From Ectopseudomonas alcaliphila (GTDB lineage Bacteria; Pseudomonadota; Gammaproteobacteria; Pseudomonadales; Pseudomonadaceae), in the NCBI RefSeq assembly GCF_900101755.1, contig NZ_FNAE01000001.1, positions 496,001-560,000 of the forward strand: a stretch of 64,000 nt of DNA. Direction: 5' to 3'. Each line of letters begins with the position of its first letter. The stretch's first letter is position 1. Positions 7,306-14,988 of this stretch are shown here, one piece after another. The notes beneath the pieces were generated by a model. The model saw only the letters and a list, made by a program, of their open reading frames with translations, did not search any database and was not told the DNA's origin. A program made the position numbers and the translations under genes.

Positions 7306-7569
7306 ATGAGTCTTTGCCAATGCCCATGCTGCGACTATTTCACCATACCTGTAGGTGAAAATCATGAAATATGCGCTGTATGCTTTTGGGAAGATGATTA
7401 CTTTGGTATTGAGGAGCCAGATGCAGAATCAGGTGCAAACCATGGCCTCACCATTCGCCAAGCAAGAGCTAATTTTGTAGCCTTTGGGGCATGCCACCCA
7501 AGCATGGCTAAAAATGTCATATGCCCTGAGCAAAGAGCAAAATATGGCTACAAAGCACGTGCAATATAG
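7306..7569 (+). CDS. Cassette 5: Cys-rich CPCC domain protein
   Basis: 87 residues, starting MSLCQCPCCDYFTIPVGENH and continuing EICAVCFWEDD. This is the CPCC pattern (PF14206): an N-terminal CxCPCC knuckle, then CxVCFWEDD about 18 residues later, followed by the SGANHGLTIRQARANF stretch also typical of the family. The cysteines probably bind one zinc. The family is small, of unknown function, and often found near phage, toxin-immunity or integron genes. The ATG lies 8 bases after the end of attC 4 and the stop touches attC 5, so it fills its cassette. Soluble, no signal peptide. Confidence 0.85.
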   Translation: MSLCQCPCCDYFTIPVGENHEICAVCFWEDDYFGIEEPDAESGANHGLTIRQARANFVAFGACHPSMAKNVICPEQRAKYGYKARAI

Positions 7570-7645
7570 CTCTAACTAGTGGTTCAAACCGTTCGCTGCG
7601 CTCACTGGGACGGGCTAAAGCCCGCCCCTTAACCAAACGTTAGGC
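7570..7645 (+). other. attC site 5 (76 bp)
   Basis: R'' box CTCTAAC at 7570, R' box GTTAGGC at 7639. The body (GGTTCAAACCGTTCGC, GGGACGGGCTAAAGCCCG, CCCCTTAACCAAAC) is almost the same as attC 1. It fits a functional site by sequence. Confidence 0.9.
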
Positions 7646-7659
7646 ATCAAGGAGGAATC

Positions 7660-8028
7660 ATGCAGTGCTTTAACCATCCAACAGAAGCCATTGGTATCTG
7701 CAAACACTGCCAGCGCGCATTATGCTCGGACTGCTGCACAGATTTAAACGATGGACTTGCATGCAAAGGCGTGCATGAAGCAGAAGTAACCCATTTGAAT
7801 ACGCTGATTCAAAACACTAAAAAATCTTACTCATCATCACCTAGGGCATCATTGTTTGGCCCTATATTCAATATATTCATAGGAATCTCCTTCCTCGGGT
7901 TTGGCATAAAAAATGGAAGCGAGCCATTTCTAATGACGCTCGGCGCAGGCTTTATAATTTTTGGCTTAGCCATAATCGCATACAACACCAAGTACTTCAA
8001 AAAAATAACCACGAACTATGACGCCTAA
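7660..8028 (+). CDS. Cassette 6: membrane protein with N-terminal B-box-like zinc finger
   Basis: 122 residues. Residues 1-42 carry the spacing C-x2-H-x8-C-x2-C-x4-C-x2-C-C (CFNHPTEAIGICKHCQRALC then SDCC) with a following cysteine and histidine (GLACKGVH), like the B-box/zf-B_box fingers found fused to bacterial membrane proteins. Two hydrophobic segments follow at about 66-83 (LFGPIFNIFIGISFLGFG) and 90-109 (FLMTLGAGFIIFGLAIIAYN). GGAGG lies just upstream of the ATG, the best ribosome site in the array. It sits 14 bases after attC 5, and its stop overlaps attC 6. Function unknown. Confidence 0.8.
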   Translation: MQCFNHPTEAIGICKHCQRALCSDCCTDLNDGLACKGVHEAEVTHLNTLIQNTKKSYSSSPRASLFGPIFNIFIGISFLGFGIKNGSEPFLMTLGAGFIIFGLAIIAYNTKYFKKITTNYDA

Positions 8029-8098
8029 CAACTGGCTCAAATCGTTCGCCTCGCTCACTGGGACGGGCTAAAGCACGCCCCTTAACCATACATTAGAA
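8023..8098 (+). other. attC site 6 (76 bp, crossover base changed)
   Basis: R'' box GCCTAAC at 8023; the right box is ATTAGAA at 8092, again with A in place of the crossover G. The body is the common type (GGCTCAAATCGTTCGCC ... CGCCCCTTAACCATAC). A tip change (AAAGCACG) breaks one pair of the stem. Confidence 0.85.
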
Positions 8099-8128
8099 AG
8101 CAAATATGGACAGGCGTCAGTCCTTAAA

Positions 8129-8392
8129 ATGCAAAAAATGACAATTACAGTCAACATAGAAGATGATGAATCAATTGAGATTGCATTACGCAAGTTCAAG
8201 AAAAAGGTGAAGCACGAGACAGATCGGCGCTGGCACAAGCGAAGATTTGGTTATTACGAAAAACCATCCATATTGAAGCGCAAGGCAAAAAAGATGAAAA
8301 AGCTTTCAATACAGTCAGGTGGTAGTTTGTGGTTGAAAATTGGCCTTAAGGAACAATTTTCTAAAAGCGGTAACTTAGCTGCAGGGCGCTAG
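8129..8392 (+). CDS. Cassette 7: ribosomal protein bS21-like protein
   Basis: 87 residues. The first 60 resemble bS21: an acidic beta start (TITVNIEDDESIEIALRKF), the KKKVKHETDRRWHKRRFGYY segment and EKPSILKRKAKKMKKL, which parallels the YEKPTxxRKRKKxxA core of RpsU. The last 27 residues (SIQSGGSLWLKIGLKEQFSK ...) do not match bS21 and run into the repeat on the right flank, so the true C-terminus may have been replaced. No attC follows, which suggests that the end of this cassette was lost. ATGs at 8129 and 8138 are both possible, with no strong ribosome site. A cassette-borne bS21 could act as a variant ribosomal protein; that role is not shown. Confidence 0.6.
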   Translation: MQKMTITVNIEDDESIEIALRKFKKKVKHETDRRWHKRRFGYYEKPSILKRKAKKMKKLSIQSGGSLWLKIGLKEQFSKSGNLAAGR

Positions 8393-8470
8393 CAAGTAGC
8401 CCGGACAGCCACCGCAAACGGTGGATGAAAAAAGCGTCGGCTACGCGCCCCGATCCACCCTACGCAGTGC
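8393..8470. repeat. Repeat at the right flank of the cassette array
   Basis: From AGCAAGTAGCCCGGACAGCC to CCACCCTACGCAG. Positions 8408-8439 match 4597-4628 on the left flank with three differences, and a related copy opens at 56639. The repeat begins at the stop codon of the bS21-like gene. The remaining bases to 8560 show no gene. Confidence 0.7.
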
Positions 8471-8560
8471 CCACCTGGGTGGGCGACACCATAGCTTTCA
8501 ACAAAATGCGGCACCCCGGAATAAACATCCGAAAAACCAACCAAACCCTAGGATCACGGT

Positions 8561-8794
8561 TCATCCTTGATTACGCCGATTCTGCGCCAGGCGCTCGGCC
8601 AGGGCGTCGAGTTCGGGTAACTCCTCATCCGGCATCTGCCGGATCACCGCCTGGGTCAGTTTCATCTGGCGGATGAAACGCCGACAGTTGCCGCACATGG
8701 CCAGGTGCGCACGCACCGCCAGGCGCTGACGCAACGTCATTTGGCCGTCGAGATAATCGCTGGAATGAGCGACCAGTTCCTTGCAGGTCAGCAT
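8561..8794 (-). CDS. Zinc-finger (zf-HC2) anti-sigma factor
   Basis: 77 residues. The N-terminus has the zf-HC2 zinc-binding pattern with His30, Cys34 and Cys37 (RAHLAMCGNCRRF), preceded by the conserved CKELVAHSSDYLDGQMTLRQR helix. There is no membrane segment, so it should be a soluble ZAS-type anti-sigma factor holding the ECF sigma factor encoded just upstream. The start overlaps the sigma gene stop by 7 bases, showing translational coupling. Such factors often release sigma on oxidation or metal binding at the Cys/His site, which would fit control of a copper-peptide operon. This link is inferred. Confidence 0.88.
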   Translation of the reverse strand: MLTCKELVAHSSDYLDGQMTLRQRLAVRAHLAMCGNCRRFIRQMKLTQAVIRQMPDEELPELDALAERLAQNRRNQG

Positions 8795-9390
8795 TGGCCT
8801 GTCTCCTCGAAATGTTCCAGGGTGGCAAAGACTTTCAGGCGTGCCCGATGCAGCAGCACACGGGCATTGGAGAGCGAGATGTCGAGAAGATTACAGATCG
8901 CCTCCAGTTCCAGGCCCTGACGCTCGCGCAGCACCAGCACGCTGGCCTGCAACTCGGACAGGCTGGCCAATGTGTGTTCCAGGCACTGGCGCAGTTCGTC
9001 CTCGGTGAGCAGCGCTTCGGGGCTGTCCTGGTGCCAGGCATGGGGCGCCAGCAGCCAGTGGCCGTCATCGGCGAAACGCTGGTCACCCACCGTGCCATGC
9101 GGCGCGGGCAGGTCGTCGAGCAACACCTCGCGGCGGTTGTGCTTGAGACGGGTCTTGGCGGTATTGGCGGTGATGGTCAGCAGCCAGGTCTTGAGACTGG
9201 AGCGCCCCTGGAAGCCGCCGAGGCTGCGCACCACGGCAAGCCAGGCATCCTGCACCACTTCGTCGGCGTGGCGGCTACCGACAATGGCATAGGCCACCGC
9301 CCGCATCGCCCCCTGGTAGCGAGCGACCAGCTCGCGATAGGCCGTCTGCTCACCGGCGAGCAGACGATCCAACAGATTGGTATCGGACAT
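8788..9390 (-). CDS. ECF-type RNA polymerase sigma factor
   Basis: 200 residues from the ATG at 9390 (MSDTNLLDRLLAGEQTAYRE). Region 2 is clear (RYQGAMRAVAYAIVGSRHAD, EVVQDAWLAVVRSLGGF, SSLKTWLLTITANTAKTRLK) and region 4 has LSELQASVLVLRERQGLELE followed by the HTH ICNLLDISLSNARVLLHRAR. A roughly 50-residue linker between them is slightly long. It is co-transcribed with the anti-sigma factor. As I recall, in P. aeruginosa PA3285 (ECF sigma) lies beside PA3284-PA3281 (small peptide, DUF692, DUF2063, DoxX) and PA3286 (KAS III). The same order occurs here except for the integron array between. Control of the peptide operon is therefore likely. Confidence 0.92.
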   Translation of the reverse strand: MSDTNLLDRLLAGEQTAYRELVARYQGAMRAVAYAIVGSRHADEVVQDAWLAVVRSLGGFQGRSSLKTWLLTITANTAKTRLKHNRREVLLDDLPAPHGTVGDQRFADDGHWLLAPHAWHQDSPEALLTEDELRQCLEHTLASLSELQASVLVLRERQGLELEAICNLLDISLSNARVLLHRARLKVFATLEHFEETGQC

Positions 9391-9460
9391 AGAACTCCCA
9401 TGGATGGCGCCTGCGCGAACGATCAAACGCTCCGTGCAGCCAGGCCTTCCTACAGAGAGT

Positions 9461-10588
9461 TCAACGCTTGCGCAAAATTACACTGCCGATCGAATAACCG
9501 GCACCAAAGGAGCTTAGAACACCCAGGCTGCCCGCCGGCAGGTCGTCCTGATGCTTGTGCAGGGCGATCACCGAACCGGCCGAGCTGGTGTTGGCGTAGG
9601 TGTCGAGAATCACCGGTGCCTCGTGCGCTTCGGCATCGCGACCGAGCAGTTTGCGCGCGATCAGCAGGTTCATGTTGAGGTTGGCCTGGTGCAGCCAGAA
9701 GCGCTTGACGTCGCTGACGTTGAGCTGGTTTTCCGCCAGGTGTGCGGCGATCAGCTCGGCGACCATCGGGCAGACGTCCTTGAACACCTTGCGGCCTTCC
9801 TGCACGAACAGTTTGTCGCGCGCGCCCACGCCTTCTTCCGCCGCGCGGTTGAGGAAGCCGAAGTTGTTGCGGATGTTGTTGGAGAACTGGGTCAGCAGCT
9901 TGGTGCCGACCACATCGAACTGGTACTTGGAGGTGGCCAGGTCGGCACGCTCGATGATCACCGCAGTGGCGGCGTCGCCGAATATGAAGTGGCTGTCACG
10001 GTCGCGGAAGTTCAGGTGGCCGGTGCAGATCTCCGGGTTGACCATGAGAATGGCACGAGCCTGGCCGGTCTGAATGGCGGTGGTGGCAGCCTGGATGCCG
10101 AAGGTGGCCGAGGAGCAGGCCACGTTCATGTCGTAGCCCCAGCCTTGGATGCCCAGCGCGGCCTGCACTTCGATGGCCACTGCCGGATAGGCGCGCTGCA
10201 GGTTCGAGCAGGCGACGATCACCCCATCGATGTCGGCGACGGTCTTGCCGGCGCGCTGCAGCGCCTCCTTGGCGGCGCCCACGGCCATCTCGCAGAGGAT
10301 GCCCCAGTCTTCGTTGGAACGCTCAGGGATACGCGGCACCATGCGCAGCGGATCGAGAATGCCTTCCTTGTCGATGACGAAACGGCTCTTGATGCCCGAC
10401 GCCTTCTCGATGAAGCCGCTGCTGGACTCGCTCAGCGCCTCCACCTCACCGCGGGCGATGGCATCGGCATTGTCGGCGTTGAACTGCTGCACATAGGCAT
10501 TGAAGGATGCCACCAGCTCGTCGTTGGAAATGCTGTTGGCCGGGGTATAGAGGCCGGTACCACTGATCACGACGTTATGCACGCTCAT
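9461..10588 (-). CDS. Beta-ketoacyl-ACP synthase III family protein (FabH2/PA3286-like)
   Basis: 375 residues, longer than FabH (about 320). The KAS III catalytic triad is visible: Cys158 ([10 protein letters not shown]), His300 (WLHQANLNM) and Asn333 ([11 protein letters not shown]). Extra sequence after the start ([19 protein letters not shown]) matches the long Pseudomonas type represented by PA3286, which condenses medium-chain acyl-CoA with malonyl-ACP to shunt beta-oxidation products into fatty acid synthesis. The ATG at 10588 sits only one base from GAGG; the GTG at 10582 is better spaced from it and may be the real start. It is divergent from the glutamate synthase-like gene across a 231-bp gap. 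Confidence 0.9.
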   Translation of the reverse strand: MSVHNVVISGTGLYTPANSISNDELVASFNAYVQQFNADNADAIARGEVEALSESSSGFIEKASGIKSRFVIDKEGILDPLRMVPRIPERSNEDWGILCEMAVGAAKEALQRAGKTVADIDGVIVACSNLQRAYPAVAIEVQAALGIQGWGYDMNVACSSATFGIQAATTAIQTGQARAILMVNPEICTGHLNFRDRDSHFIFGDAATAVIIERADLATSKYQFDVVGTKLLTQFSNNIRNNFGFLNRAAEEGVGARDKLFVQEGRKVFKDVCPMVAELIAAHLAENQLNVSDVKRFWLHQANLNMNLLIARKLLGRDAEAHEAPVILDTYANTSSAGSVIALHKHQDDLPAGSLGVLSSFGAGYSIGSVILRKR

Positions 10589-10819
10589 TCCTCTTCTCGG
10601 CCGCTGGCGGCCTCAGGCAGTAGGCCGGCGACAATGGCGCAGGCCGAAAATCGGGAGACTTGGGCCAAGCTCTTGCAACGGTTGGCTCCGGGCCACTGAG
10701 TGTGCCACAGGGCGATAGGGTTCGTCCTCAGCCCTTGAGAGTGTCTAGGTGGACAGAACATGACCCAATATAGCCGTTTGGTCTAAAGTCTTATCTCGAC
10801 CCGCGCATCTGGAGCTTGC

Positions 10820-12430
10820 ATGAACCTCTCCCTGCTCAGCCGCTACGCATTCTTCGCCTTCTGCGTGCTGTTCACCCTGGCCAGCCTGCCCTTCCTTGGC
10901 CATGAATGGATGTGGCCGTTCACCCTGCTCGCGGGCGTGCTCAGCCTGATCGGGCTCGGCGATCTGCTACAGACCCGCCATGCGGTGCGGCGCAACTACC
11001 CGATCCTCGGCAACATTCGCTATCTGGTCGAAGGCATTCGCCCGGAAATCCGTCAGTACCTGCTCGAAGGCGACGCCGAGCAACTGCCCTTCTCCCGCGC
11101 ACAGCGCTCGCTGGTGTATTCCCGCGCCAAAAACGAAGGCGCCGACAAACCCTTCGGTACGCTGAGCGATGTGTACCAGAACGGCTTCGAGTTCATCAGC
11201 CACTCGATGCGCCCGGCGCCGCTGACCGACCCCTGCAGCTTTCGCGTGGAGATCGGCGGGCCGCAATGCAGCCAACCGTACTCGGCCTCCCTGTTTAATA
11301 TCTCGGCGATGAGCTTCGGTTCGCTCAGCGCCAACGCCATTCGCGCGCTCAACGAAGGGGCGAAACTCGGCGAGTTCTACCACGACACTGGCGAAGGCAG
11401 CATCAGCCCCTATCACCGCGAGCACGGCGGCGATCTGGTGTGGGAGCTGGGCAGCGGCTATTTCGGTTGCCGTGCTTCCGACGGGCGCTTCGACCCCGAG
11501 CGCTTCGCCGCTCAGGCAGCCAGCCCGCAGGTGAAGATGATCGAGATCAAGCTCAGCCAGGGCGCCAAGCCGGGCCATGGAGGCATCCTGCCCAAGCACA
11601 AGGTCACCGAGGAAATCGCCAACACCCGCGGTGTGCCCATGGGCGAGGACTGTATCTCGCCCTCGCGCCACAGCGCCTTCTCCACCCCGACCGAACTGCT
11701 GCAATTCATCGCTCAACTGCGCGAGCTGTCTGGCGGCAAACCGGTCGGCTTCAAGTTCTGCCTGGGCCATCCCTGGGAATTCATGGGCATCGTCAAGGCG
11801 ATGCTGGAGACCGGCATCCTGCCGGATTTCATCGTCGTCGACGGCAAGGAAGGCGGCACCGGTGCAGCGCCGCTGGAGTTCACCGATCACCTGGGCGTGC
11901 CGCTGCGCGAAGGGCTGCTGTTCGTGCACAACACCCTGGTCGGCAGCAACCTGCGCGACAAGATCAAGCTCGGCGCCAGCGGCAAGATCGTCAGCGCCTT
12001 CGATATCGCCCGTGTGCTGGCCATCGGCGCCGACTGGGCCAATTCGGCGCGCGGTTTCATGTTCGCCATTGGCTGCATCCAATCGCAGTCCTGCCACACC
12101 AACAAGTGCCCAACCGGCGTGGCGACCCAGGACCCGCTGCGCCAGCGCGCACTGGTGGTCGAGGACAAGGCCCAGCGCGTCTACAACTTCCACCGCAACA
12201 CACTCAAGGCACTGGCCGAGATGCTCGCCGCCGCCGGCCTCGACCATCCGGCGCAGATCGATGCAAAGCACCTGGTGCAGCGCATGTCCGCCACCGAGAT
12301 CAAGCTGTTCGCCCAACAGCACGTGTTTCTCGCGCCGGGCGAGTTGCTCAGCGGCCAGATCGCAGGGGAGTTCTACGAGCGCATGTGGCGCATGGCGCGT
12401 GCCGACAGTTTCGAGCCGGCACCGGCCTGA
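10820..12430 (+). CDS. FMN-binding glutamate synthase family protein, membrane-anchored
   Basis: 536 residues. Two hydrophobic segments at the start (YAFFAFCVLFTLASLPFLG; WPFTLLAGVLSLIGLG) anchor it to the membrane. The rest is the FMN-binding/TIM-barrel domain of glutamate synthase large subunits (PF01645): SLFNISAMSFGSLSANAIRA, GEGSISPYHR, KLSQGAKPGHGGILPKHKV, VVDGKEGGTGAAPLEF and the iron-sulfur-type segment SQSCHTNKCPTGVATQDP. The glutaminase domain is missing, so it is not a standard GltB. These stand-alone proteins are common in Pseudomonas; their reaction is unknown. A short inverted repeat (GGCCGTC / GACGGCC, 12432-12456) follows the stop. Confidence 0.9.
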   Translation: MNLSLLSRYAFFAFCVLFTLASLPFLGHEWMWPFTLLAGVLSLIGLGDLLQTRHAVRRNYPILGNIRYLVEGIRPEIRQYLLEGDAEQLPFSRAQRSLVYSRAKNEGADKPFGTLSDVYQNGFEFISHSMRPAPLTDPCSFRVEIGGPQCSQPYSASLFNISAMSFGSLSANAIRALNEGAKLGEFYHDTGEGSISPYHREHGGDLVWELGSGYFGCRASDGRFDPERFAAQAASPQVKMIEIKLSQGAKPGHGGILPKHKVTEEIANTRGVPMGEDCISPSRHSAFSTPTELLQFIAQLRELSGGKPVGFKFCLGHPWEFMGIVKAMLETGILPDFIVVDGKEGGTGAAPLEFTDHLGVPLREGLLFVHNTLVGSNLRDKIKLGASGKIVSAFDIARVLAIGADWANSARGFMFAIGCIQSQSCHTNKCPTGVATQDPLRQRALVVEDKAQRVYNFHRNTLKALAEMLAAAGLDHPAQIDAKHLVQRMSATEIKLFAQQHVFLAPGELLSGQIAGEFYERMWRMARADSFEPAPA

Positions 12431-12500
12431 GCGGCCGTCGTCTAGTCTGTGACGGCCAAGCTCGGCGCGGCATCGCTTAACGTCTTGAACCGGTAACTGC

Positions 12501-13232
12501 ATGCGCCTTTCGCTTTCCGCCCTGCTGTTTCTGCTCTGCCTCGCAGCCTCGGCCCAGGAGCAGCGCCCGCTACGCTTCTCGGTGTCCGAGAGCTGGGCCA
12601 TACCGATGATAAAGATCGTCGATGGCCAAGCCACGGGCGGGATTCTCTACGATCTGCAAATGCGCCTGGCACAGAAGGTCGGCCGCCGTGCAGAGATGCT
12701 GGTGCTACCGCGCCTGCGCGTTCAACGTTTGCTGGTCAGCGGCGGAATCGACGTGCGCTGCTACGTCAATCCAGACTGGCTCGTCGAATCCCATCATCAG
12801 TACATCTGGAGCCTGCCCTTCATGGTGCAGCGCGACCTGATCGTCGCTCGCCATGCCGAGCCGGACTTCAAGCTGGAGCAGTTGCGGGGTGAGCGCCTGG
12901 GTACGGTGCTGGGCTTCAGCTATCCACACCTGGAGCCGCTGCTGGCCAGTGGTGAAATACACCGCGAAGACGCCCGCACCCAGGAACTGGCCCTGGAGAA
13001 GCTCGAAGCCGGCCGCTACCGCTATGCCATCAGCAGTCACCTGGCGTTGGCCTGGTTCAATCGCGACCGGCCACCCGACCAACGCCTGCATGGGCTCGAT
13101 GAAATCAGCGCCGACCTGATCGCCTGCATCGTCCGGGACGAGCCGGACGTACCGACCCAGGCGCTGCTGCGTGCACTGGTGCAGATGAGACAGGATGGCG
13201 AGTTCGACGCCATCCTCGCTCGCTATCGCTGA
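12501..13232 (+). CDS. Periplasmic substrate-binding (SBP_bac_3-like) protein
   Basis: 243 residues with a Sec signal peptide (MRLSLSALLFLLCLAASA). The mature part resembles the small family-3 solute-binding proteins seen in Pseudomonas without an ABC partner: LRFSVSESWAIP, GGILYDLQMRLAQKVGRRAE, LPRLRVQRLLVSGGIDVRC, then LRGERLGTVLGFSYP and ALLRALVQMRQDGEFDAILA. No permease or ATPase gene is adjacent, so it could be an orphan binding protein or a sensory partner. The ligand is unknown. A single cysteine occurs in each lobe. Confidence 0.82.
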   Translation: MRLSLSALLFLLCLAASAQEQRPLRFSVSESWAIPMIKIVDGQATGGILYDLQMRLAQKVGRRAEMLVLPRLRVQRLLVSGGIDVRCYVNPDWLVESHHQYIWSLPFMVQRDLIVARHAEPDFKLEQLRGERLGTVLGFSYPHLEPLLASGEIHREDARTQELALEKLEAGRYRYAISSHLALAWFNRDRPPDQRLHGLDEISADLIACIVRDEPDVPTQALLRALVQMRQDGEFDAILARYR

Positions 13233-13250
13233 AGCGCACGACGAGCGCGA

Positions 13251-14279
13251 CTAGCCGCTCAGATGCCGCAACACCTGCTCGACTCGCTGCGCCAGCGAGC
13301 CCGTCAGGCACGTGAAAGCCCAGCCACGCCGATCCAGTTCCTGTTCGTACCACTGGTTCTGTCGGCGGCGAAAGGTCTCGTCCTGACGGGTGCCGTCCTG
13401 CACGAAGGGGAAGTCATCGGCGCACAGAAACAGATGCTGATAACGCCGCTCAGCCAGATGCTCCAGTTCAGCCTCGGCACGCCCGAACAGCTCACGGCAG
13501 TAGAACAGCGTGGTCAACGGCGTGGTGTCGCATACCAGGTAGCGCTGGCACTGCCCAGCCAGTGCCTGCTCGCGGACGACCTGGGTGCGGCCGATACGCA
13601 GCAGATCGTCATAGGCGAGCACACCGCCCTGCTCTTCCCACAGCTCACGGCCGTATTCGGCGGCATGGCGCGTGCCCAGGGTTTTGGCCAACGCCAGGGC
13701 GAGGCTGCTCTTGCCGGTGGACTCACCCCCAAGCAAGGCGATGTGCTCGACGAAATCGCCGTAGACCTGCGGCGCCAGGTAGTGACGCAAGCCATGAATA
13801 TCGGCGCGCAGACGCGTACCCGACACAGGGACCTGAATGCGTGCGCGGTCGATCTCGACGTGCTCCACTGGCCGGCCGAAACACCGGCTCAAATGCGCGG
13901 CAAAGCCATCGCCATAAGCCTCGCTGGTGAACACGACATCCACCGGGTGGCCGAGTACCGCCAGGCAGAAATCGGCGACGAACTGGCGCTGTACGGTATC
14001 GGGTTCCGATTCGCGGGGAAGGTCCGGCAACGCCAAACCTCGCGCACGCTGCTGGGCAAGCCACTCGGGCGTCACCACCCAGCTGCGCAGTTCGGGAAAG
14101 CGCACCTGCAACCAGTTCGCACGGCGCTCGGGCGCGCAACCGGGGAGCTCCGGGCATGCCCAGCTGAGCAGCACCAGCTGCTCGCACTGCTCTTGCGCCT
14201 GGCGGATCAGCCATTCGTGCCCCAGGTGCAGCGGTGCGAACTTGCCGACCACCAGCCCTTTAGCAAATCGCTTGCTCAT
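13251..14279 (-). CDS. nadR: NadR-like bifunctional NMN adenylyltransferase / ribosylnicotinamide kinase
   Basis: 342 residues. Residues 10-25 hold the nucleotidyltransferase signature (VVGKFAPLHLGHEWLI, HxGH type with Leu) and VSGTRLR at 152-158 is the second adenylyltransferase motif. A kinase domain follows with the P-loop GGESTGKSS at 184-192. There is no N-terminal HTH, unlike enterobacterial NadR, so it should be an enzyme without repressor function. It phosphorylates nicotinamide riboside and adenylates NMN to NAD. Its ATG lies one base after the pnuC stop, so the two are translated together as a nicotinamide riboside uptake and salvage pair. Confidence 0.92.
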   Translation of the reverse strand: MSKRFAKGLVVGKFAPLHLGHEWLIRQAQEQCEQLVLLSWACPELPGCAPERRANWLQVRFPELRSWVVTPEWLAQQRARGLALPDLPRESEPDTVQRQFVADFCLAVLGHPVDVVFTSEAYGDGFAAHLSRCFGRPVEHVEIDRARIQVPVSGTRLRADIHGLRHYLAPQVYGDFVEHIALLGGESTGKSSLALALAKTLGTRHAAEYGRELWEEQGGVLAYDDLLRIGRTQVVREQALAGQCQRYLVCDTTPLTTLFYCRELFGRAEAELEHLAERRYQHLFLCADDFPFVQDGTRQDETFRRRQNQWYEQELDRRGWAFTCLTGSLAQRVEQVLRHLSG

Positions 14280-14280
14280 C

Positions 14281-14847
14281 TCAGACCGTCTGCGCGTTCA
14301 ATTCACGGCGCCAGCGATACAGGCCGTACCAGGCGTTGCACCAGAACAGCAGGTAGATGAAGGCTGTCAGGTACAGCTCACGTGAGGCGAATAACGGCAC
14401 CGCCAGCGTGTTCACCAGCAGCCAGCCGTACCAGGTTTCCAGCTTGCGGCGCATCAGCAGCAATTGCGCCAGCACGCTGAAAGTCAGCACCAGCGAGTCG
14501 ATGAAGGGCGCGTAGGCATCGGTGAAATGGTGCAGCAAAGCCCCATAAGCGCCCGCCACGAGCACCGCCAGCAGCAGTGCCAGGCCAAGCCCGGCCCCGC
14601 GCGAACGACTGATCGGCAGTGCCTCGCCCTGGCGCCCGCGTAGCCAGCTCCACCAACCCAGCAGGCTGGTGGCGATGAAGAAGACCTGCAAGGTGACATC
14701 GGCATACAGCTGCACGCTGAAGAACAGCCAACCGAACAGTACGCAGCCGACCAGGCCGACGGCCCAGGTGTGCACCGAATTGCGCGCCGCCAGCACGACC
14801 GAAACCAGATAGAAGAGGTTGGCGAAAATCTCCAGCGACGACGGCAT
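14281..14847 (-). CDS. pnuC: Nicotinamide riboside transporter PnuC
   Basis: 188 residues, about seven membrane segments. Diagnostic PnuC stretches are ANLFYLVSVVLAARNSVHTW, GLVGCVLFGWLFFSVQLYAD, SLLGWWSWLRG and the C-terminal LETWYGWLLVNTLAVPLFAS followed by LTAFIYLLFWCNAWYGLYRW. It facilitates entry of nicotinamide riboside, trapped by phosphorylation by the downstream NadR kinase domain. It is the first gene of the two-gene operon. Nothing riboswitch-like is obvious in the 140 bases before it, but I could not fold the region. Confidence 0.94.
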   Translation of the reverse strand: MPSSLEIFANLFYLVSVVLAARNSVHTWAVGLVGCVLFGWLFFSVQLYADVTLQVFFIATSLLGWWSWLRGRQGEALPISRSRGAGLGLALLLAVLVAGAYGALLHHFTDAYAPFIDSLVLTFSVLAQLLLMRRKLETWYGWLLVNTLAVPLFASRELYLTAFIYLLFWCNAWYGLYRWRRELNAQTV

Positions 14848-14988
14848 GCACGCATCCTTATGAACATGGAATCAGCCGCGCAGCCTACCACGTGACGTAT
14901 GCCACAGCCGTGCATGCGTCACCTGACAACAGGGCTGATCCATGCTCTGATATGCCTCCCCTCGCACTCCAAAGGACTGGATCGCACC

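Noticed and set aside
5309-8098. Repeated 76-bp units considered as a CRISPR array
   Set aside because: The repeats are far apart (213 to 798 bases), separated by whole genes, and show integron R'' and R' boxes; there are no cas genes.
10967-12634. 555-codon minus-strand open frame
   Set aside because: Antisense to the glutamate synthase-like gene, which has clear family motifs; the antisense product has none.
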